The position numbers and the translations under genes are program-made. From Gammaproteobacteria bacterium (GTDB lineage: Bacteria; Pseudomonadota; Gammaproteobacteria; Eutrophobiales; Eutrophobiaceae): a stretch of 64,000 bases of DNA. Where the stretch lies: positions 156,976 through 220,975 of the forward strand of contig CANKCB010000002.1 in assembly GCA_947480335.1 (NCBI GenBank), written 5' to 3'. Positions 11,488 through 21,173 of the stretch are shown here, piece after piece (positions within the stretch are counted from its first letter, which is position 1; every line of letters begins with the position of its first letter). Below the pieces are notes generated by a model. That model was given only the letters and a program-made list of their open reading frames with translations. It had not been told where the DNA came from and made no database searches.

Positions 11488-12921
11488 ATGAAGTCGATGA
11501 AAAATTATGCAGTGATTTTCAGTATTGTTTTGTTTGCGAGTGGCATCCAACTGGTTTCAGCGCAGGCTTTGCCGGACTTTACCCCCTTAATCGAAAAAAA
11601 CCTGCCTGGTGTCGTCAATATCAGCACAACGTTGAAACGTGACGTGGCATCTCAACAGCAAAATGCCATGCCACAGATTCCGGAAGACAGTCCGCTGTAT
11701 GATTTCTTCAAAAAATATCTTGAACAGATGCCGGAAGGCGAAGATACACAGCCGAATGACGAACGGTCCTCTCTGGGTTCCGGGTTTATAATCTCCAAAG
11801 ATGGTTACATCATTACCAATAATCATGTGGTGGCGGATGCGGACGAAATTATGGTCAGATTGAATGATCGCCGTGAATTTGTTGCCAAGGTTGTTGGTAC
11901 CGATCCGCGTAGTGATATTGCCGTGCTGAAAATAGAAGCGAATGATTTGCCGGTTCTGAATTTTGGTGATTCTGCCAGTTTAAAAGTCGGTGAGTGGGTG
12001 TTGGCAATTGGTTCGCCTTTTGGTTTTGATCATTCGGTGACGCAAGGAATCATCAGTGCAATTGGACGTGCCTTGCCCAATGACAGCTATATTCCGTTTA
12101 TCCAGACCGATGTTGCCATCAATCCCGGTAATTCCGGTGGCCCCCTGTTTAATCTGAAAGGCGAGGTTATAGGTGTCAACTCGCAGATATACAGTCGCAA
12201 TGGTGGCTATATGGGGCTTTCCTTTGCGGTGCCTATCAATGTAGTAAATGATGTTTATGAACAGATTCGTGACAAGGGTGCCGTGTCGCGAGGCTGGCTC
12301 GGCGTGATCATTCAGGACGTTACCCGCGATCTGGCCGAATCATTCAACATGGATGTACCCAGGGGGGCACTGGTTGCAAAAGTATTACCAGACAGTCCGG
12401 CATCAAAATCCGAACTGGAAATAGGCGATATTATTATCAAGTTCAATAATCAGGATGTCGGTATGTCTTCCGAATTGCCTCCTATCGTAGGTAGTACCAA
12501 GGTGGGGACCAAAATCCCGGTTGAAGTTATACGTGCTGGCAAGAACATGACCTTGTCAGTTACCATAGATGAATTACCTGAAAACCTGACGGCGGACAAT
12601 AATTCCAGCAGTGAGGATAAGGTCGAAGAAAGTCCTAAGAATGCGTTAAATATTGTGGTTACCGATCCGGACAAGGATGTACGAGCCCAGTTGCAAATGG
12701 AAGATTATGGGGTGCTCGTTGATTCAGTCAAGGACGGTCCTGCCAGCAAGGCCGGTATCCGTCCTGGTGATGTGATCCTGCTGATTGATAACAAAAAGGT
12801 TGCCGACACAAAAAGCTTCGACAAATTGCTGAAAGACTTGCCCAAAAACAAACAGATTCCGATCCTGATTCAACGCGAGGGAAATCCGACCTTTCTGGCC
12901 TTCAGGCTGGAAGATGAATAA
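11488..12921 (+). CDS. mucD: Periplasmic serine protease, DegP/MucD type
   Basis: This is an HtrA-family protease and chaperone that degrades misfolded envelope proteins. The 477 residues carry an N-terminal signal peptide (about 1-25, cleavage probably after VSA). The trypsin-like domain holds the catalytic triad His113 (NNHVV), Asp143 (DPRSDIAVLKI) and Ser216 (GNSGGPL). Two PDZ domains follow (about 265-350 and 385-475). Its position at the end of the rpoE-rseA-rseB cluster is that of mucD in Pseudomonas, so I prefer that name to degP or degQ. It is likely under sigma-E control. Its last codons overlap the next gene by 8 bases. Confidence 0.95.
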   Translation: MKSMKNYAVIFSIVLFASGIQLVSAQALPDFTPLIEKNLPGVVNISTTLKRDVASQQQNAMPQIPEDSPLYDFFKKYLEQMPEGEDTQPNDERSSLGSGFIISKDGYIITNNHVVADADEIMVRLNDRREFVAKVVGTDPRSDIAVLKIEANDLPVLNFGDSASLKVGEWVLAIGSPFGFDHSVTQGIISAIGRALPNDSYIPFIQTDVAINPGNSGGPLFNLKGEVIGVNSQIYSRNGGYMGLSFAVPINVVNDVYEQIRDKGAVSRGWLGVIIQDVTRDLAESFNMDVPRGALVAKVLPDSPASKSELEIGDIIIKFNNQDVGMSSELPPIVGSTKVGTKIPVEVIRAGKNMTLSVTIDELPENLTADNNSSSEDKVEESPKNALNIVVTDPDKDVRAQLQMEDYGVLVDSVKDGPASKAGIRPGDVILLIDNKKVADTKSFDKLLKDLPKNKQIPILIQREGNPTFLAFRLEDE

Positions 12922-13165
12922 TGACATCGAACTGTTTCTGTATAGCCGGGCCGGATGTACTCCCTGTGAAGAGTTCAAGGCCCGTCTGGATGCCCAAGGA
13001 CTGCATTACCATATCATTGATGTCGATTTAGACCCGGAGCTAAAGTATCGCTACGGTGCACGCATACCGGTGCTGGTGGCCGGTGACACTGAAATCTGTG
13101 AGGGTTGTTACAATGAATCCGCTGTGCACAGGCTGCTGCAGAATGTCCGGCCAGATTCCGCATAA
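12914..13165 (+). CDS. Small glutaredoxin-like protein (DUF836 type)
   Basis: The 83-residue protein has a thioredoxin fold with an N-terminal redox motif CTPC (Cys15 and Cys18) after a beta strand (IELFLYSRAG). The conserved cis-Pro region ARIPVLVAGD lies near residues 51-60. It resembles the short glutaredoxin-like DUF836 family found in the same place between mucD and lepA in several gammaproteobacteria. The exact redox partner is not known. The ATG lies inside the end of mucD (8-base overlap), so it is probably translated with the stress protease. A second pair of cysteines is absent apart from Cys63 in EICEGCY and its neighbour. Confidence 0.82.
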   Translation: MNNDIELFLYSRAGCTPCEEFKARLDAQGLHYHIIDVDLDPELKYRYGARIPVLVAGDTEICEGCYNESAVHRLLQNVRPDSA

Positions 13166-13292
13166 ATCAGTTATAATTCATTGATAAATCAGCTAGAATC
13201 CTGAGCCTCAATAACACTCTGGACTTTAGCTGTTTTTAATCCAATTAACGAATCCAACCCTTGAACAGAAGCAGTCTATCCAATTGAATAAC

Positions 13293-15086
13293 ATGGAGTT
13301 AATCAGGAATTTCTCGATCATAGCGCATATTGATCATGGGAAATCCACGCTTGCCGATCGCTTTATCCAACTTTGTGGCGGACTGACTGAGCGGGAAATG
13401 TCTGAACAGGTGCTCGACTCGATGGATATCGAGAAGGAACGAGGAATTACCATCAAGGCGCAAAGCGTTACCCTGAATTTCAAATCACAAGATGGTAACA
13501 CCTACAAGCTGAACCTGATTGACACGCCGGGCCATGTCGATTTCAGTTACGAAGTGTCCCGCTCGTTAAGTGCCTGTGAAGGTGCATTACTAGTTGTCGA
13601 CGCAGCTCAGGGTGTGGAAGCTCAAAGTGTGGCTAATTGCTTCACTGCGCTTGATAATAATCTCGAAGTTTTACCCGTTATTAACAAGATCGATTTGCCC
13701 GCGGCTGATCCAGACCGCGTCGTGCTTGAAATCGAAGAGATCATTGGTCTTGAAGCACATGATGCGATGCGCGTCAGTGCCAAAACCGGGCAAGGAGTAC
13801 CTGATTTGCTTGAGGCGATAATCAAGCGTATCCCCTCACCCAAAGGCCAGATCAATGATTCCTTACGCGCGCTGATTATCGACTCCTGGTTTGATAATTA
13901 TTTGGGTGTAGTCTCATTGGTGCGGGTTGTCGATGGTCGTATTCAGGTGGGTGAAAAAATCCAGATTATGTCGACTGGAACCAGCTACCAGATAGATGAA
14001 GTGGGCGTGTTCAAACCCAAACGGACTCCCAAAGAATCGCTGGAAGCGGGTGAAGTGGGTTATGTGGTTGCGGGTATCAAGGACATTCATGGCGCACCGG
14101 TCGGTGATACCATCACCTCGAATATTCGACCGGCCGTACAGGCTTTACCGGGATTCCAGAAAATCAAGCCGCGCGTGTTTGCCGGACTGTTTCCGGTTGA
14201 TTCCAGTGAATACGAGGAATTACGTGAGGCCCTGGGTAAACTCAGTTTGAATGACGCAGCCCTGCATTATGAGCCCGAAACCTCCCAGGCGCTGGGCTTT
14301 GGATATCGATGCGGATTTCTGGGTATGTTGCATATGGAAATCATCCAGGAACGACTGGAACGAGAATATGGCCTGAACCTGATTACCACTGCGCCGACGG
14401 TGATTTATGAAGTGTTAAATACTGCCGGAGAGGTGTTGTATGTGGACAACCCGTCCAAATTGCCGCCGGTCGACAAAATCAGGGAGATGCGTGAACCCAT
14501 CATTCTTGCCGACATTCTGGTACCACAGGAATATCTCGGTAATATCATAGCGCTGTGTATTGAAAAACGCGGCGTGCAAAAAAAGATGCTGTATGTGGGT
14601 AAACAGATTTCACTGACATTTGAGTTGCCAATGAGTGAAGTGGTACTGGATTTCTTTGATCGGCTGAAATCAGCCAGTCGTGGTTATGCCTCGTTCGATT
14701 ATCATTTTACCCACTACCAGAGTGCCTCGCTGGCGAAACTGGATATCATCATCAATAATGAGCGAGTGGATGCCTTGTCTTCGATTGTGCACCGGGAACT
14801 GGCAGAACGTAGGGGCAGGGATCTGGCATCGAAAATGAAGGAATTTATTCCCAGACAAATGTATGAAGTGGCGATCCAGGCCGCAATCGGTACCAAGATC
14901 ATTGCCAGGGAAACAGTGAAAGCGCTGCGCAAGAATGTCACGGCAAAATGCTATGGTGGTGATATTACCCGTAAACGCAAACTGCTGGAAAAGCAAAAGG
15001 CGGGAAAGAAACGCATGAAACAATTCGGATCCATCGAAATACCCCAATCGGCTTTTATGGCCATATTACATGTAGGAAAAGACTGA
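13293..15086 (+). CDS. lepA: Elongation factor 4 (LepA)
   Basis: LepA is a ribosome-bound GTPase linked to translation under stress and 30S assembly. The product has G1 AHIDHGKST near its start, G3 DTPGH, and G4 NKID, followed by EF-G-like domains and the LepA-specific C-terminal domain (from about residue 490) ending in [11 protein letters not shown] chose the ATG at 13293, which gives [18 protein letters not shown], matching the E. coli start. A TTG three codons upstream (13284) is possible. A weak sigma-70-like pair, TTATAA (13171-13176) and TAGAAT (13194-13199) with 17-base spacing, precedes it. The stop and the lepB start share one base. Confidence 0.96.
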   Translation: MELIRNFSIIAHIDHGKSTLADRFIQLCGGLTEREMSEQVLDSMDIEKERGITIKAQSVTLNFKSQDGNTYKLNLIDTPGHVDFSYEVSRSLSACEGALLVVDAAQGVEAQSVANCFTALDNNLEVLPVINKIDLPAADPDRVVLEIEEIIGLEAHDAMRVSAKTGQGVPDLLEAIIKRIPSPKGQINDSLRALIIDSWFDNYLGVVSLVRVVDGRIQVGEKIQIMSTGTSYQIDEVGVFKPKRTPKESLEAGEVGYVVAGIKDIHGAPVGDTITSNIRPAVQALPGFQKIKPRVFAGLFPVDSSEYEELREALGKLSLNDAALHYEPETSQALGFGYRCGFLGMLHMEIIQERLEREYGLNLITTAPTVIYEVLNTAGEVLYVDNPSKLPPVDKIREMREPIILADILVPQEYLGNIIALCIEKRGVQKKMLYVGKQISLTFELPMSEVVLDFFDRLKSASRGYASFDYHFTHYQSASLAKLDIIINNERVDALSSIVHRELAERRGRDLASKMKEFIPRQMYEVAIQAAIGTKIIARETVKALRKNVTAKCYGGDITRKRKLLEKQKAGKKRMKQFGSIEIPQSAFMAILHVGKD

Positions 15087-15898
15087 TGAACTTCGATTTC
15101 TCAGCCTGGTTGGTACTGTTTACCCTGGTCAGTGGCCTTATACTCCTTTATGACAGAATCATGCTCGCACCTGAACGGCGCAAGCGTGTAGCAGCGATTG
15201 CCAGCGGGATGACTCCGCCAGCGGAACCGTGGTTTGTCGAATATGCCCGATCGTTTTTTCCAGTCTTTCTGATTGTTCTGTTGTTGCGGTCATTTATCGT
15301 CGAACCATTTCGTATCCCGTCAGCTTCGATGATGCCAACCCTGCTAATTGGTGACTTTATCCTTGTTAATAAATTCGACTACGGTATTCGCTTGCCCGTT
15401 ATTAACTTGAAAATCATTGAGAACAAGATACCCGCACACGGAGATATCGTGGTATTTCGTTATCCAGAGGATCCGTCGATTCCATTTATTAAACGGATAG
15501 TTGGCGTACCGGGCGATCATGTGGTGTATAAAGACAAAGCCATATATATCAATGGGGTACAGCAGGAGCAGCAGGAAAATGGGGCTTATCAAGGTACGGG
15601 GGCAGGTATCATTGCCGATGGTGACCTATGGTTCAACGAGAAATTCAACGATAATCCCCACCAGATTCTGATCGCTGAATCCGGCCGTGCTGGCCGTGAT
15701 TTTGAAGTCAATGTGCCAGAAGGTAATTATTTTGTGTTGGGTGATAACAGGGACAATAGCCGGGATTCACGCTATTGGGGATTTGTGCCGGATGAAAACC
15801 TGGTTGGCCGGGCATTTTTTATCTGGATGAACTGGGACACACAAAAGAAATTTATAGACTGGATAGGCTGGGGCCGTATTGGTACCATACTGCAATAA
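15086..15898 (+). CDS. lepB: Signal peptidase I
   Basis: LepB cuts signal peptides from exported proteins on the periplasmic face of the inner membrane. The 270 residues have two N-terminal membrane spans (about 6-24 and 58-76). The catalytic Ser81 is in PSASMMPTL and the general-base Lys136 in IPFIKRIVGVPGD, a spacing equal to that of Ser90 and Lys145 in E. coli. The C-terminal conserved box GDNRDNSRDSRYWGFVP is complete. The gene follows lepA with a one-base overlap, the classical lepA-lepB pair. Confidence 0.97.
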   Translation: MNFDFSAWLVLFTLVSGLILLYDRIMLAPERRKRVAAIASGMTPPAEPWFVEYARSFFPVFLIVLLLRSFIVEPFRIPSASMMPTLLIGDFILVNKFDYGIRLPVINLKIIENKIPAHGDIVVFRYPEDPSIPFIKRIVGVPGDHVVYKDKAIYINGVQQEQQENGAYQGTGAGIIADGDLWFNEKFNDNPHQILIAESGRAGRDFEVNVPEGNYFVLGDNRDNSRDSRYWGFVPDENLVGRAFFIWMNWDTQKKFIDWIGWGRIGTILQ

Positions 15899-15931
15899 TA
15901 TACATAGATTACTTTTTTTAAGGGGCTACAT

Positions 15932-16345
15932 ATGAAAAAATCACTGAAACAACAATCCGGCATTACTTTCATGGGATTGTGTTTTGTCCTCGCGTTTATT
16001 GCAATTGTGGTTATTTTTACGCTCAGACTGTTTCCACTGTATAACGAAAAATTCCAGATTGAAGCGGCCATGCGTTCTGTCGTTTCCCAGCCGAATGCGG
16101 CAAAGAAAACCATAGTTGATACACGCAAGGATTTTCTGAAAGCACTCTCGGTCACCAATATCAACCGCTTTACCGATCAGACCGTCAAGGAATACGTGAT
16201 GGTTGATAAGCCGACCAAGAAAGGTGAGCCGTCGATGCTGCATGTCAAATACAATGCGACCAATGCGTTGTTCTCTGACATTCAGTTGTTGATGGCGTTT
16301 GACAAGAAAATTCCAATGGGCGGCGCTGGCGCAGATGGTGAATAA
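15932..16345 (+). CDS. DUF4845 family membrane protein
   Basis: The 137-residue protein has a basic N-terminus and one hydrophobic helix (about residues 12-32, GITFMGLCFVLAFIAIVVIF), then a soluble domain of roughly 100 residues. This is the pattern of the DUF4845 family, regularly found between lepB and rnc in gamma- and betaproteobacteria. The N-terminal KKSLKQQSGITFMGL resembles a type IV pilin-like start, but I see no other pilin feature. Its function is unknown. A strong AAGGGG lies 8 bases before the ATG, and the gene sits in the lepA-to-pdxJ transcription unit. Confidence 0.85.
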   Translation: MKKSLKQQSGITFMGLCFVLAFIAIVVIFTLRLFPLYNEKFQIEAAMRSVVSQPNAAKKTIVDTRKDFLKALSVTNINRFTDQTVKEYVMVDKPTKKGEPSMLHVKYNATNALFSDIQLLMAFDKKIPMGGAGADGE

Positions 16346-16365
16346 AGTCGACCGGAAATTCTGAA

Positions 16366-17031
16366 TTGTTGTCCAGCCTTTCCGGGTACACCTTTAGCCA
16401 TCCAGAGTTACTTGAACAGGCCCTGACGCATCGCAGTGCTGGCAAGAACAATAACGAACGTCTGGAATTTCTAGGCGATTCGATACTGGGTTTTGTCATT
16501 ACGGATTATCTGTATTCAACCTATCCCGAAGCACCGGAAGGTGTGCTGACTCGCTTGCGCGCGAGTCTGGTCAAACGCGAAACCCTGGCAAAGCTGGCAC
16601 GCACACTGGATTTGGGCTCGTATATCCGACTCGGGCCAGGTGAACGCAAGAGTGGAGGCTGGCGTAGGGACTCGATACTGGCCAATACAATGGAATCCAT
16701 AATCGGCAGTATTTATCTGGACGCCGGTATGCAGCCATGTAGTCTGTTCATCCTGGACCTATATGGCGAACTGTTTGCCAATCTCGATGCGGCCAACATA
16801 GGCAAGGATCCGAAAACCGTATTGCAGGAATGGTTACAGTCACGAAAATTGCCATTGCCTGTATACAGGGTAATAGCTGAACAGGGAGAAGCACATGAGA
16901 GAATTTTTACTGTGACGTGTGAAATTGCCCACCTGAATATGAAAATCAGTGCCCAGGGTAGTAGTAAACGTATCGCTGAACAGGCGGCGGCCAACTTGGT
17001 ATTGAACCAGATAGAAGTTAGCCATAAATGA
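16366..17031 (+). CDS. rnc: Ribonuclease III
   Basis: RNase III cleaves double-stranded RNA in rRNA precursors and in many mRNAs. The 221 residues show the signature NERLEFLGDSILG (about 30-42), the second acidic patch near DSILANTMESIIG (about 105-117), and a C-terminal double-stranded RNA-binding domain (about 148-218) with the closing KRIAEQAAANLVL. The start is a TTG at 16366, preceded by GGAAA about 8 bases upstream. No ATG or GTG exists upstream in frame before a stop, so a non-ATG start is required. The 4-base overlap ATGA links it to era. Confidence 0.95.
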   Translation: MLSSLSGYTFSHPELLEQALTHRSAGKNNNERLEFLGDSILGFVITDYLYSTYPEAPEGVLTRLRASLVKRETLAKLARTLDLGSYIRLGPGERKSGGWRRDSILANTMESIIGSIYLDAGMQPCSLFILDLYGELFANLDAANIGKDPKTVLQEWLQSRKLPLPVYRVIAEQGEAHERIFTVTCEIAHLNMKISAQGSSKRIAEQAAANLVLNQIEVSHK

Positions 17032-17948
17032 GTACGCAACAGACACAGGACAAAGCCGGTTTTCGTTGCGGGTACATCACGATACTGGGCCGACCGAATG
17101 CCGGAAAATCTACTTTGCTGAATTTCCTGCTGCAGCAGAAAATCAGCATTACGTCCCGCAAGCCACAGACTACGCGCTGGCAATTGCTGGGGATCAAGAC
17201 CGGCAATAATCATCAGGCTATATATATCGATACGCCGGGCATACAGTCCGAATACGACAGTCCGGTACACCGCCATATGACCCGCGAAGCGGTCAGTAGT
17301 CTTGAGTTTGTCGATGTGGTTATCTTTATGATTGAGGCCATGCGCTGGTCGGATGAGGATGAGCGGGTTCTGAAACTGGTCCAGTCCTCCGGTTTGCCGA
17401 CAATTCTGGCAATCAACAAGGTGGATAAGGTTAAAAACCGGGCAGAGTTATTACCCTTTATCCAGAAAATTGCCGGTGCAATTGAAAACCGGTTCGAGAT
17501 AGTACCCATCTCTGCGAAGACAGGGGACAATATCGCTGAACTCGAAAAAACAGTATTGAGTATGTTGCCGGAGCGCGAAGCCGCCTATGATGAAGACCAA
17601 ATCACGGACCGTAACCAGCGGTTCTTTGCGGCAGAATTCATAAGAGAAAAACTGATTCTAAGGCTCGGGGATGAATTGCCATACCGAGTCTCCGTTACCA
17701 TTGAGGATTTTCAGGAAGACGATACCCTGATCAGCATCAAGGGTGTAATCTGGGTAGAAAACAAGAATCAGAAAAGTATTGTCATTGGCAAAAATGGTGA
17801 AGTCATGAAAGTGGTGGGCGAAGCTGCCCGTAAGGATATGGAAGAATTGTTTCAGAAAAAGGTGTTTTTACGTAACTGGGTCAAGGTTAAAAAGAACTGG
17901 ACCACGGACAATGAGTCCTTGCAACAACTGGGTTATCAGAACCAGTAA
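17028..17948 (+). CDS. era: GTPase Era
   Basis: Era binds the 3' end of 16S rRNA and supports 30S maturation. The 306 residues contain the P-loop GRPNAGKST (21-29), the switch region with TTRWQLLG, G3 DTPGI, and G4 NKVD (about 127-130). The C-terminal KH domain has IVIGKNGEVMKVVGEAARKD (about 246-265). The product is of normal family length. The start overlaps rnc by 4 bases, the usual rnc-era arrangement, and recO follows after 21 bases. Confidence 0.97.
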   Translation: MSTQQTQDKAGFRCGYITILGRPNAGKSTLLNFLLQQKISITSRKPQTTRWQLLGIKTGNNHQAIYIDTPGIQSEYDSPVHRHMTREAVSSLEFVDVVIFMIEAMRWSDEDERVLKLVQSSGLPTILAINKVDKVKNRAELLPFIQKIAGAIENRFEIVPISAKTGDNIAELEKTVLSMLPEREAAYDEDQITDRNQRFFAAEFIREKLILRLGDELPYRVSVTIEDFQEDDTLISIKGVIWVENKNQKSIVIGKNGEVMKVVGEAARKDMEELFQKKVFLRNWVKVKKNWTTDNESLQQLGYQNQ

Positions 17949-17969
17949 AACCGACTGTCCCTCGCTGGC

Positions 17970-18695
17970 ATGAAAGTCGAACTGCATCCCTGTTTTATTC
18001 TGCATCAACGTGCTTACCGCGAGACCAGTCTGCTGCTGGAGGTATTCTCGCTGGATCATGGACGAGTCAGTCTGGTGGCAAGAGGTGCCAAGCGCGGTAA
18101 AAACAATCAGACTGCAATGCTGCAACCCGCCAGAAAACTGAATATCGCCTGGACCATGCGATCCGAATTGGGTAATTTGATTACAGTCGAACTGTCGGGG
18201 CCAGCCTATGCCTTGTCTGGGCGCAAACTGTTTTGCTGTTTTTACCTGAATGAGTTGATGATGAGAATGTTGCATAAACATGAATCACATCCCGAACTGT
18301 TTCACAAATATGAGCAAGCCCTGATAGAATTACAGTCAGATATAGCAGAAGACCGCAGTTTGAGAATGTTTGAAAAGCATCTGCTGAAATCGCTGGGCTA
18401 CGGCATGATGCTGGATCAGGACAGTGTGACCGGTGCAGGCGTTGATATACACAAGCAGTATTACTACATTACAGGTTCCGGTCCACAACAGGACAAACCA
18501 GAAAACCAGCCTGCAGTAATCCTCTCAGGATGTACTCTGCTGGCGCTTGAACTGGAAAATAACTGGAATGAGCAGATAGCGCGAGAAGCCAAGCGGCTGT
18601 TTCGGGCCATACTCGACAGTCATCTCGGTGACAGGCCACTGGCCAGTCGGGCCCTGTACCGGTCCTATCTGCAATCCAGTCAGGCAGATGACTGA
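17970..18695 (+). CDS. recO: DNA repair protein RecO
   Basis: RecO works with RecR to load RecA on SSB-coated single-stranded DNA in gap repair. The 241 residues show the N-terminal OB fold with FILHQRAYRETSLLLEVFSLDHGR (split here by position: about 11-34), LVARGAKR and the YLNELMMRML helix (about 91-100). The C-terminal helical domain lacks the zinc-finger cysteines of Gram-positive RecO, as is usual in gammaproteobacteria. The ATG at 17970 gives MKVELHPC, a normal start for the family. It sits between era and pdxJ, the standard order. Confidence 0.93.
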   Translation: MKVELHPCFILHQRAYRETSLLLEVFSLDHGRVSLVARGAKRGKNNQTAMLQPARKLNIAWTMRSELGNLITVELSGPAYALSGRKLFCCFYLNELMMRMLHKHESHPELFHKYEQALIELQSDIAEDRSLRMFEKHLLKSLGYGMMLDQDSVTGAGVDIHKQYYYITGSGPQQDKPENQPAVILSGCTLLALELENNWNEQIAREAKRLFRAILDSHLGDRPLASRALYRSYLQSSQADD

Positions 18696-18752
18696 CCATT
18701 GACTTGTCCATCATGGCTACAATTTTTTAATAAACTTACAGGACCAGGCAGA

Positions 18753-19484
18753 ATGAAGGCTGTATTACTGGGGGTGAATATTGATCATGTGGCCACTATT
18801 CGGCAGTTACGGGTTACCCCGTATCCGGATTTGTTGACCGCAGCACAAATGGCAGTAGCCGCCGGTGCAGACTCGATTACTGTGCATCTGCGTGAAGACA
18901 GAAGGCATATTCAGGATCAGGATGTAATCATACTGATGCAATCCTTAACCGTGCCGCTCAATCTGGAATTGGCGGTCACCGACAGTATGCTTGCCTTTGC
19001 AGAAAAGGTCAGGCCGGCGTATTGCTGTTTTGTACCTGAAAAACGTGAGGAATTGACAACCGAAGGCGGTCTGGATGTGGTCACTAACCGTGAAAAAATC
19101 AGGATTGCGTGCGAAAGGGCTGAACAGGCTGGTATCCGTGCCTCATTGTTTATTGATGCAGAAGCCGCACAAATTGAAGCCGCTGTGGCGGTTGGTGCAA
19201 GAACAATCGAAATACACACAGGTCATTATGCGGATACTGAAAAAGGGCCTGCACAGAATAATGAATTAATCCGGATTCGCCAGGCAGTTGCGTTGGGCGT
19301 CGCAGCGGGCTTGCAGGTAAATGCCGGGCACGGCCTGAATTATAACAATGTGTTGGCGATAGCTGCGCTCGAAGACATCCATGAGCTGAATATTGGCCAT
19401 TCAATCGTTGCCCAGGCTGTACTGACCGGATTGACCGGCGCCGTTCAGGAAATGAAAAGAATTATCGCCGGTGCCAGACAGTGA
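18753..19484 (+). CDS. pdxJ: Pyridoxine 5'-phosphate synthase PdxJ
   Basis: PdxJ condenses 3-amino-2-oxopropyl phosphate with deoxyxylulose phosphate to give pyridoxine phosphate (vitamin B6). The 243 residues start [18 protein letters not shown], where NIDH and the following Arg belong to the active site. HLREDRRHI and [10 protein letters not shown] (phosphate binding) are clear. The ORF is open back to a TTG at 18699, but the ATG at 18753 has an AGGA about 10 bases upstream and matches the family start. The usual next gene acpS is absent here and prfC follows. Confidence 0.96.
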   Translation: MKAVLLGVNIDHVATIRQLRVTPYPDLLTAAQMAVAAGADSITVHLREDRRHIQDQDVIILMQSLTVPLNLELAVTDSMLAFAEKVRPAYCCFVPEKREELTTEGGLDVVTNREKIRIACERAEQAGIRASLFIDAEAAQIEAAVAVGARTIEIHTGHYADTEKGPAQNNELIRIRQAVALGVAAGLQVNAGHGLNYNNVLAIAALEDIHELNIGHSIVAQAVLTGLTGAVQEMKRIIAGARQ

Positions 19485-19556
19485 ACTCGTCTGATTATTT
19501 GACACATAAGTGCAGTAAGCACTGATCCGAAACTACAACCCAGGCAGACTTGATCC

Positions 19557-21125
19557 ATGACATTCAGGGAAGATTATTCCAGCCGCCGTACCTTTGCGAT
19601 TATTTCACATCCGGATGCGGGCAAAACAACAGTGACCGAACAGATGCTGTTGCACGGTGGCGCAATCCAGATGGCAGGCACAGTCAAATCACGCAAGGCA
19701 AGCCGTTATGCCACCTCGGACTGGATGGAAATTGAAAAGCAAAGAGGAATTTCCATTACAAGTTCTGTCATGCAGTTTATCTACCGCGACAAGGTTATCA
19801 ATCTGCTCGATACCCCGGGCCATGCTGACTTTTCTGAAGACACCTACCGTACACTGACAGCGGTCGATTCGGCGCTGATGGTTATTGACGTGGCCAAGGG
19901 CGTTGAAGAAAGGACCATCAAACTGATGGATGTTTGTCGTTTACGTGATACCCCAATCCTGACATTTATCAATAAACTGGATCGGGAAGGGAAGTCGCCG
20001 GTAGATTTGCTCGATGAAATCGAAAAAGAACTTAAAATCAGTTGTGTACCGGTTACCTGGCCAGTCGGGATGGGTAGCCGTTTACAAGGTATCTATCATC
20101 TGGTCGATGATACGGTTCGTTTATATTCCAAAAAAAATCCGGAAATACATCTGAAACTGGTAAAGGGGCTCAAGAACGAAGCGCTGAAAGGCTATGAACA
20201 ATATTTAGACGAACTGCAGCAGGAAATCGAATTGATTAAGGGTGCCTGCCCCGAGTTTAACTTGCAACATTATCTGTCTGGTCATCAGACGCCGGTATTT
20301 TTTGGCAGTGCGCTGAATAATTTTGGTATAGAAGAGTTTCTGGATTATCTGGTTCGGTATTCACCTGCGCCATTACCAAGAAAGGCAGTAGAACGAACGA
20401 TACAACCGGATGAATCCACGTTCACCGGATTTGTATTCAAAATTCAGGCGAACATGGATCCGGCCCATCGGGATCGGATCGCCTTTTTGCGTATCTGTTC
20501 GGGATGTTATCGCAGTGGAATGAAAATGCAGCACGTGCGGATCAAACGCGATCTGACAGTCAGCAATGCACTGACCTTTATGGCAGGCAGTCGTGAACAT
20601 ACCGACATGGCGTTACCCGGAGATATCATCGGTTTGCATAATCATGGCACGATACAAGTAGGGGATTCATTTACCCAGGGGGAAAAACTCACCTTTACCG
20701 GCATACCCTATTTTGCTCCTGAAATGTTTCGGCGCGTCCAGTTGCGTGATCCGCTGAAGTCAAAATCATTACAGAAAGGGTTGATTGAGTTGGGTGAAGA
20801 AGGGGCTACCCAGATATTTCGTCCACTTGATTCCAATGATCTGGTTGTCGGTGCAGTGGGCATACTGCAGTTTGATGTGGTTGCCTGGCGCCTGAAAGAA
20901 GAATACGGCGTCGACTGCAGTTATGAAAATGTGCGTGTGATCAGTGCCCGCTGGATCAAATGCGAAGATCCGGTGCATCTGCGTGAATTCAGGAGTAAAT
21001 GCTCTGAAAATCTTGCCGAGGATGGGGCGGGGTATCTGACCTATCTGGCGCCATCAATGGTCAATCTGAATCTGACCATGGAGCGCTGGCCCAAAATCCA
21101 GTTTCTGAGTACGCGCGAACACTAG
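19557..21125 (+). CDS. prfC: Peptide chain release factor 3
   Basis: RF3 is a GTPase that recycles RF1 and RF2 from the ribosome after termination. The 522 residues contain the P-loop SHPDAGKTT (about 16-24), the RF3-typical [23 protein letters not shown]3 [16 protein letters not shown], and G4 NKLD. The C-terminal RF3 domain ends with [15 protein letters not shown]. The length matches E. coli RF3 (529). It does not belong to the usual era-recO-pdxJ group and may have its own promoter in the 72-base gap after pdxJ, but I could not identify one. Confidence 0.97.
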   Translation: MTFREDYSSRRTFAIISHPDAGKTTVTEQMLLHGGAIQMAGTVKSRKASRYATSDWMEIEKQRGISITSSVMQFIYRDKVINLLDTPGHADFSEDTYRTLTAVDSALMVIDVAKGVEERTIKLMDVCRLRDTPILTFINKLDREGKSPVDLLDEIEKELKISCVPVTWPVGMGSRLQGIYHLVDDTVRLYSKKNPEIHLKLVKGLKNEALKGYEQYLDELQQEIELIKGACPEFNLQHYLSGHQTPVFFGSALNNFGIEEFLDYLVRYSPAPLPRKAVERTIQPDESTFTGFVFKIQANMDPAHRDRIAFLRICSGCYRSGMKMQHVRIKRDLTVSNALTFMAGSREHTDMALPGDIIGLHNHGTIQVGDSFTQGEKLTFTGIPYFAPEMFRRVQLRDPLKSKSLQKGLIELGEEGATQIFRPLDSNDLVVGAVGILQFDVVAWRLKEEYGVDCSYENVRVISARWIKCEDPVHLREFRSKCSENLAEDGAGYLTYLAPSMVNLNLTMERWPKIQFLSTREH

Positions 21126-21138
21126 CTGAGCCACAAAT

Positions 21139-21166
21139 CCGGCTATCACCAGAAGGTGATAGCCGG
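21139..21166. terminator. Perfect 12-bp hairpin between convergent prfC and rne
   Basis: CCGGCTATCACC at 21139-21150 pairs exactly with GGTGATAGCCGG at 21155-21166 around the loop AGAA. It fills almost the whole 48-base gap between the two convergent stop codons, which suggests a two-way terminator or mRNA 3'-end protector. Only short T-rich stretches flank it (TATTGGATT to the right, ATTTGTGG on the other strand), so it is not a classical U-tract terminator. Confidence 0.7.
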
Positions 21167-21173
21167 TATTGGA

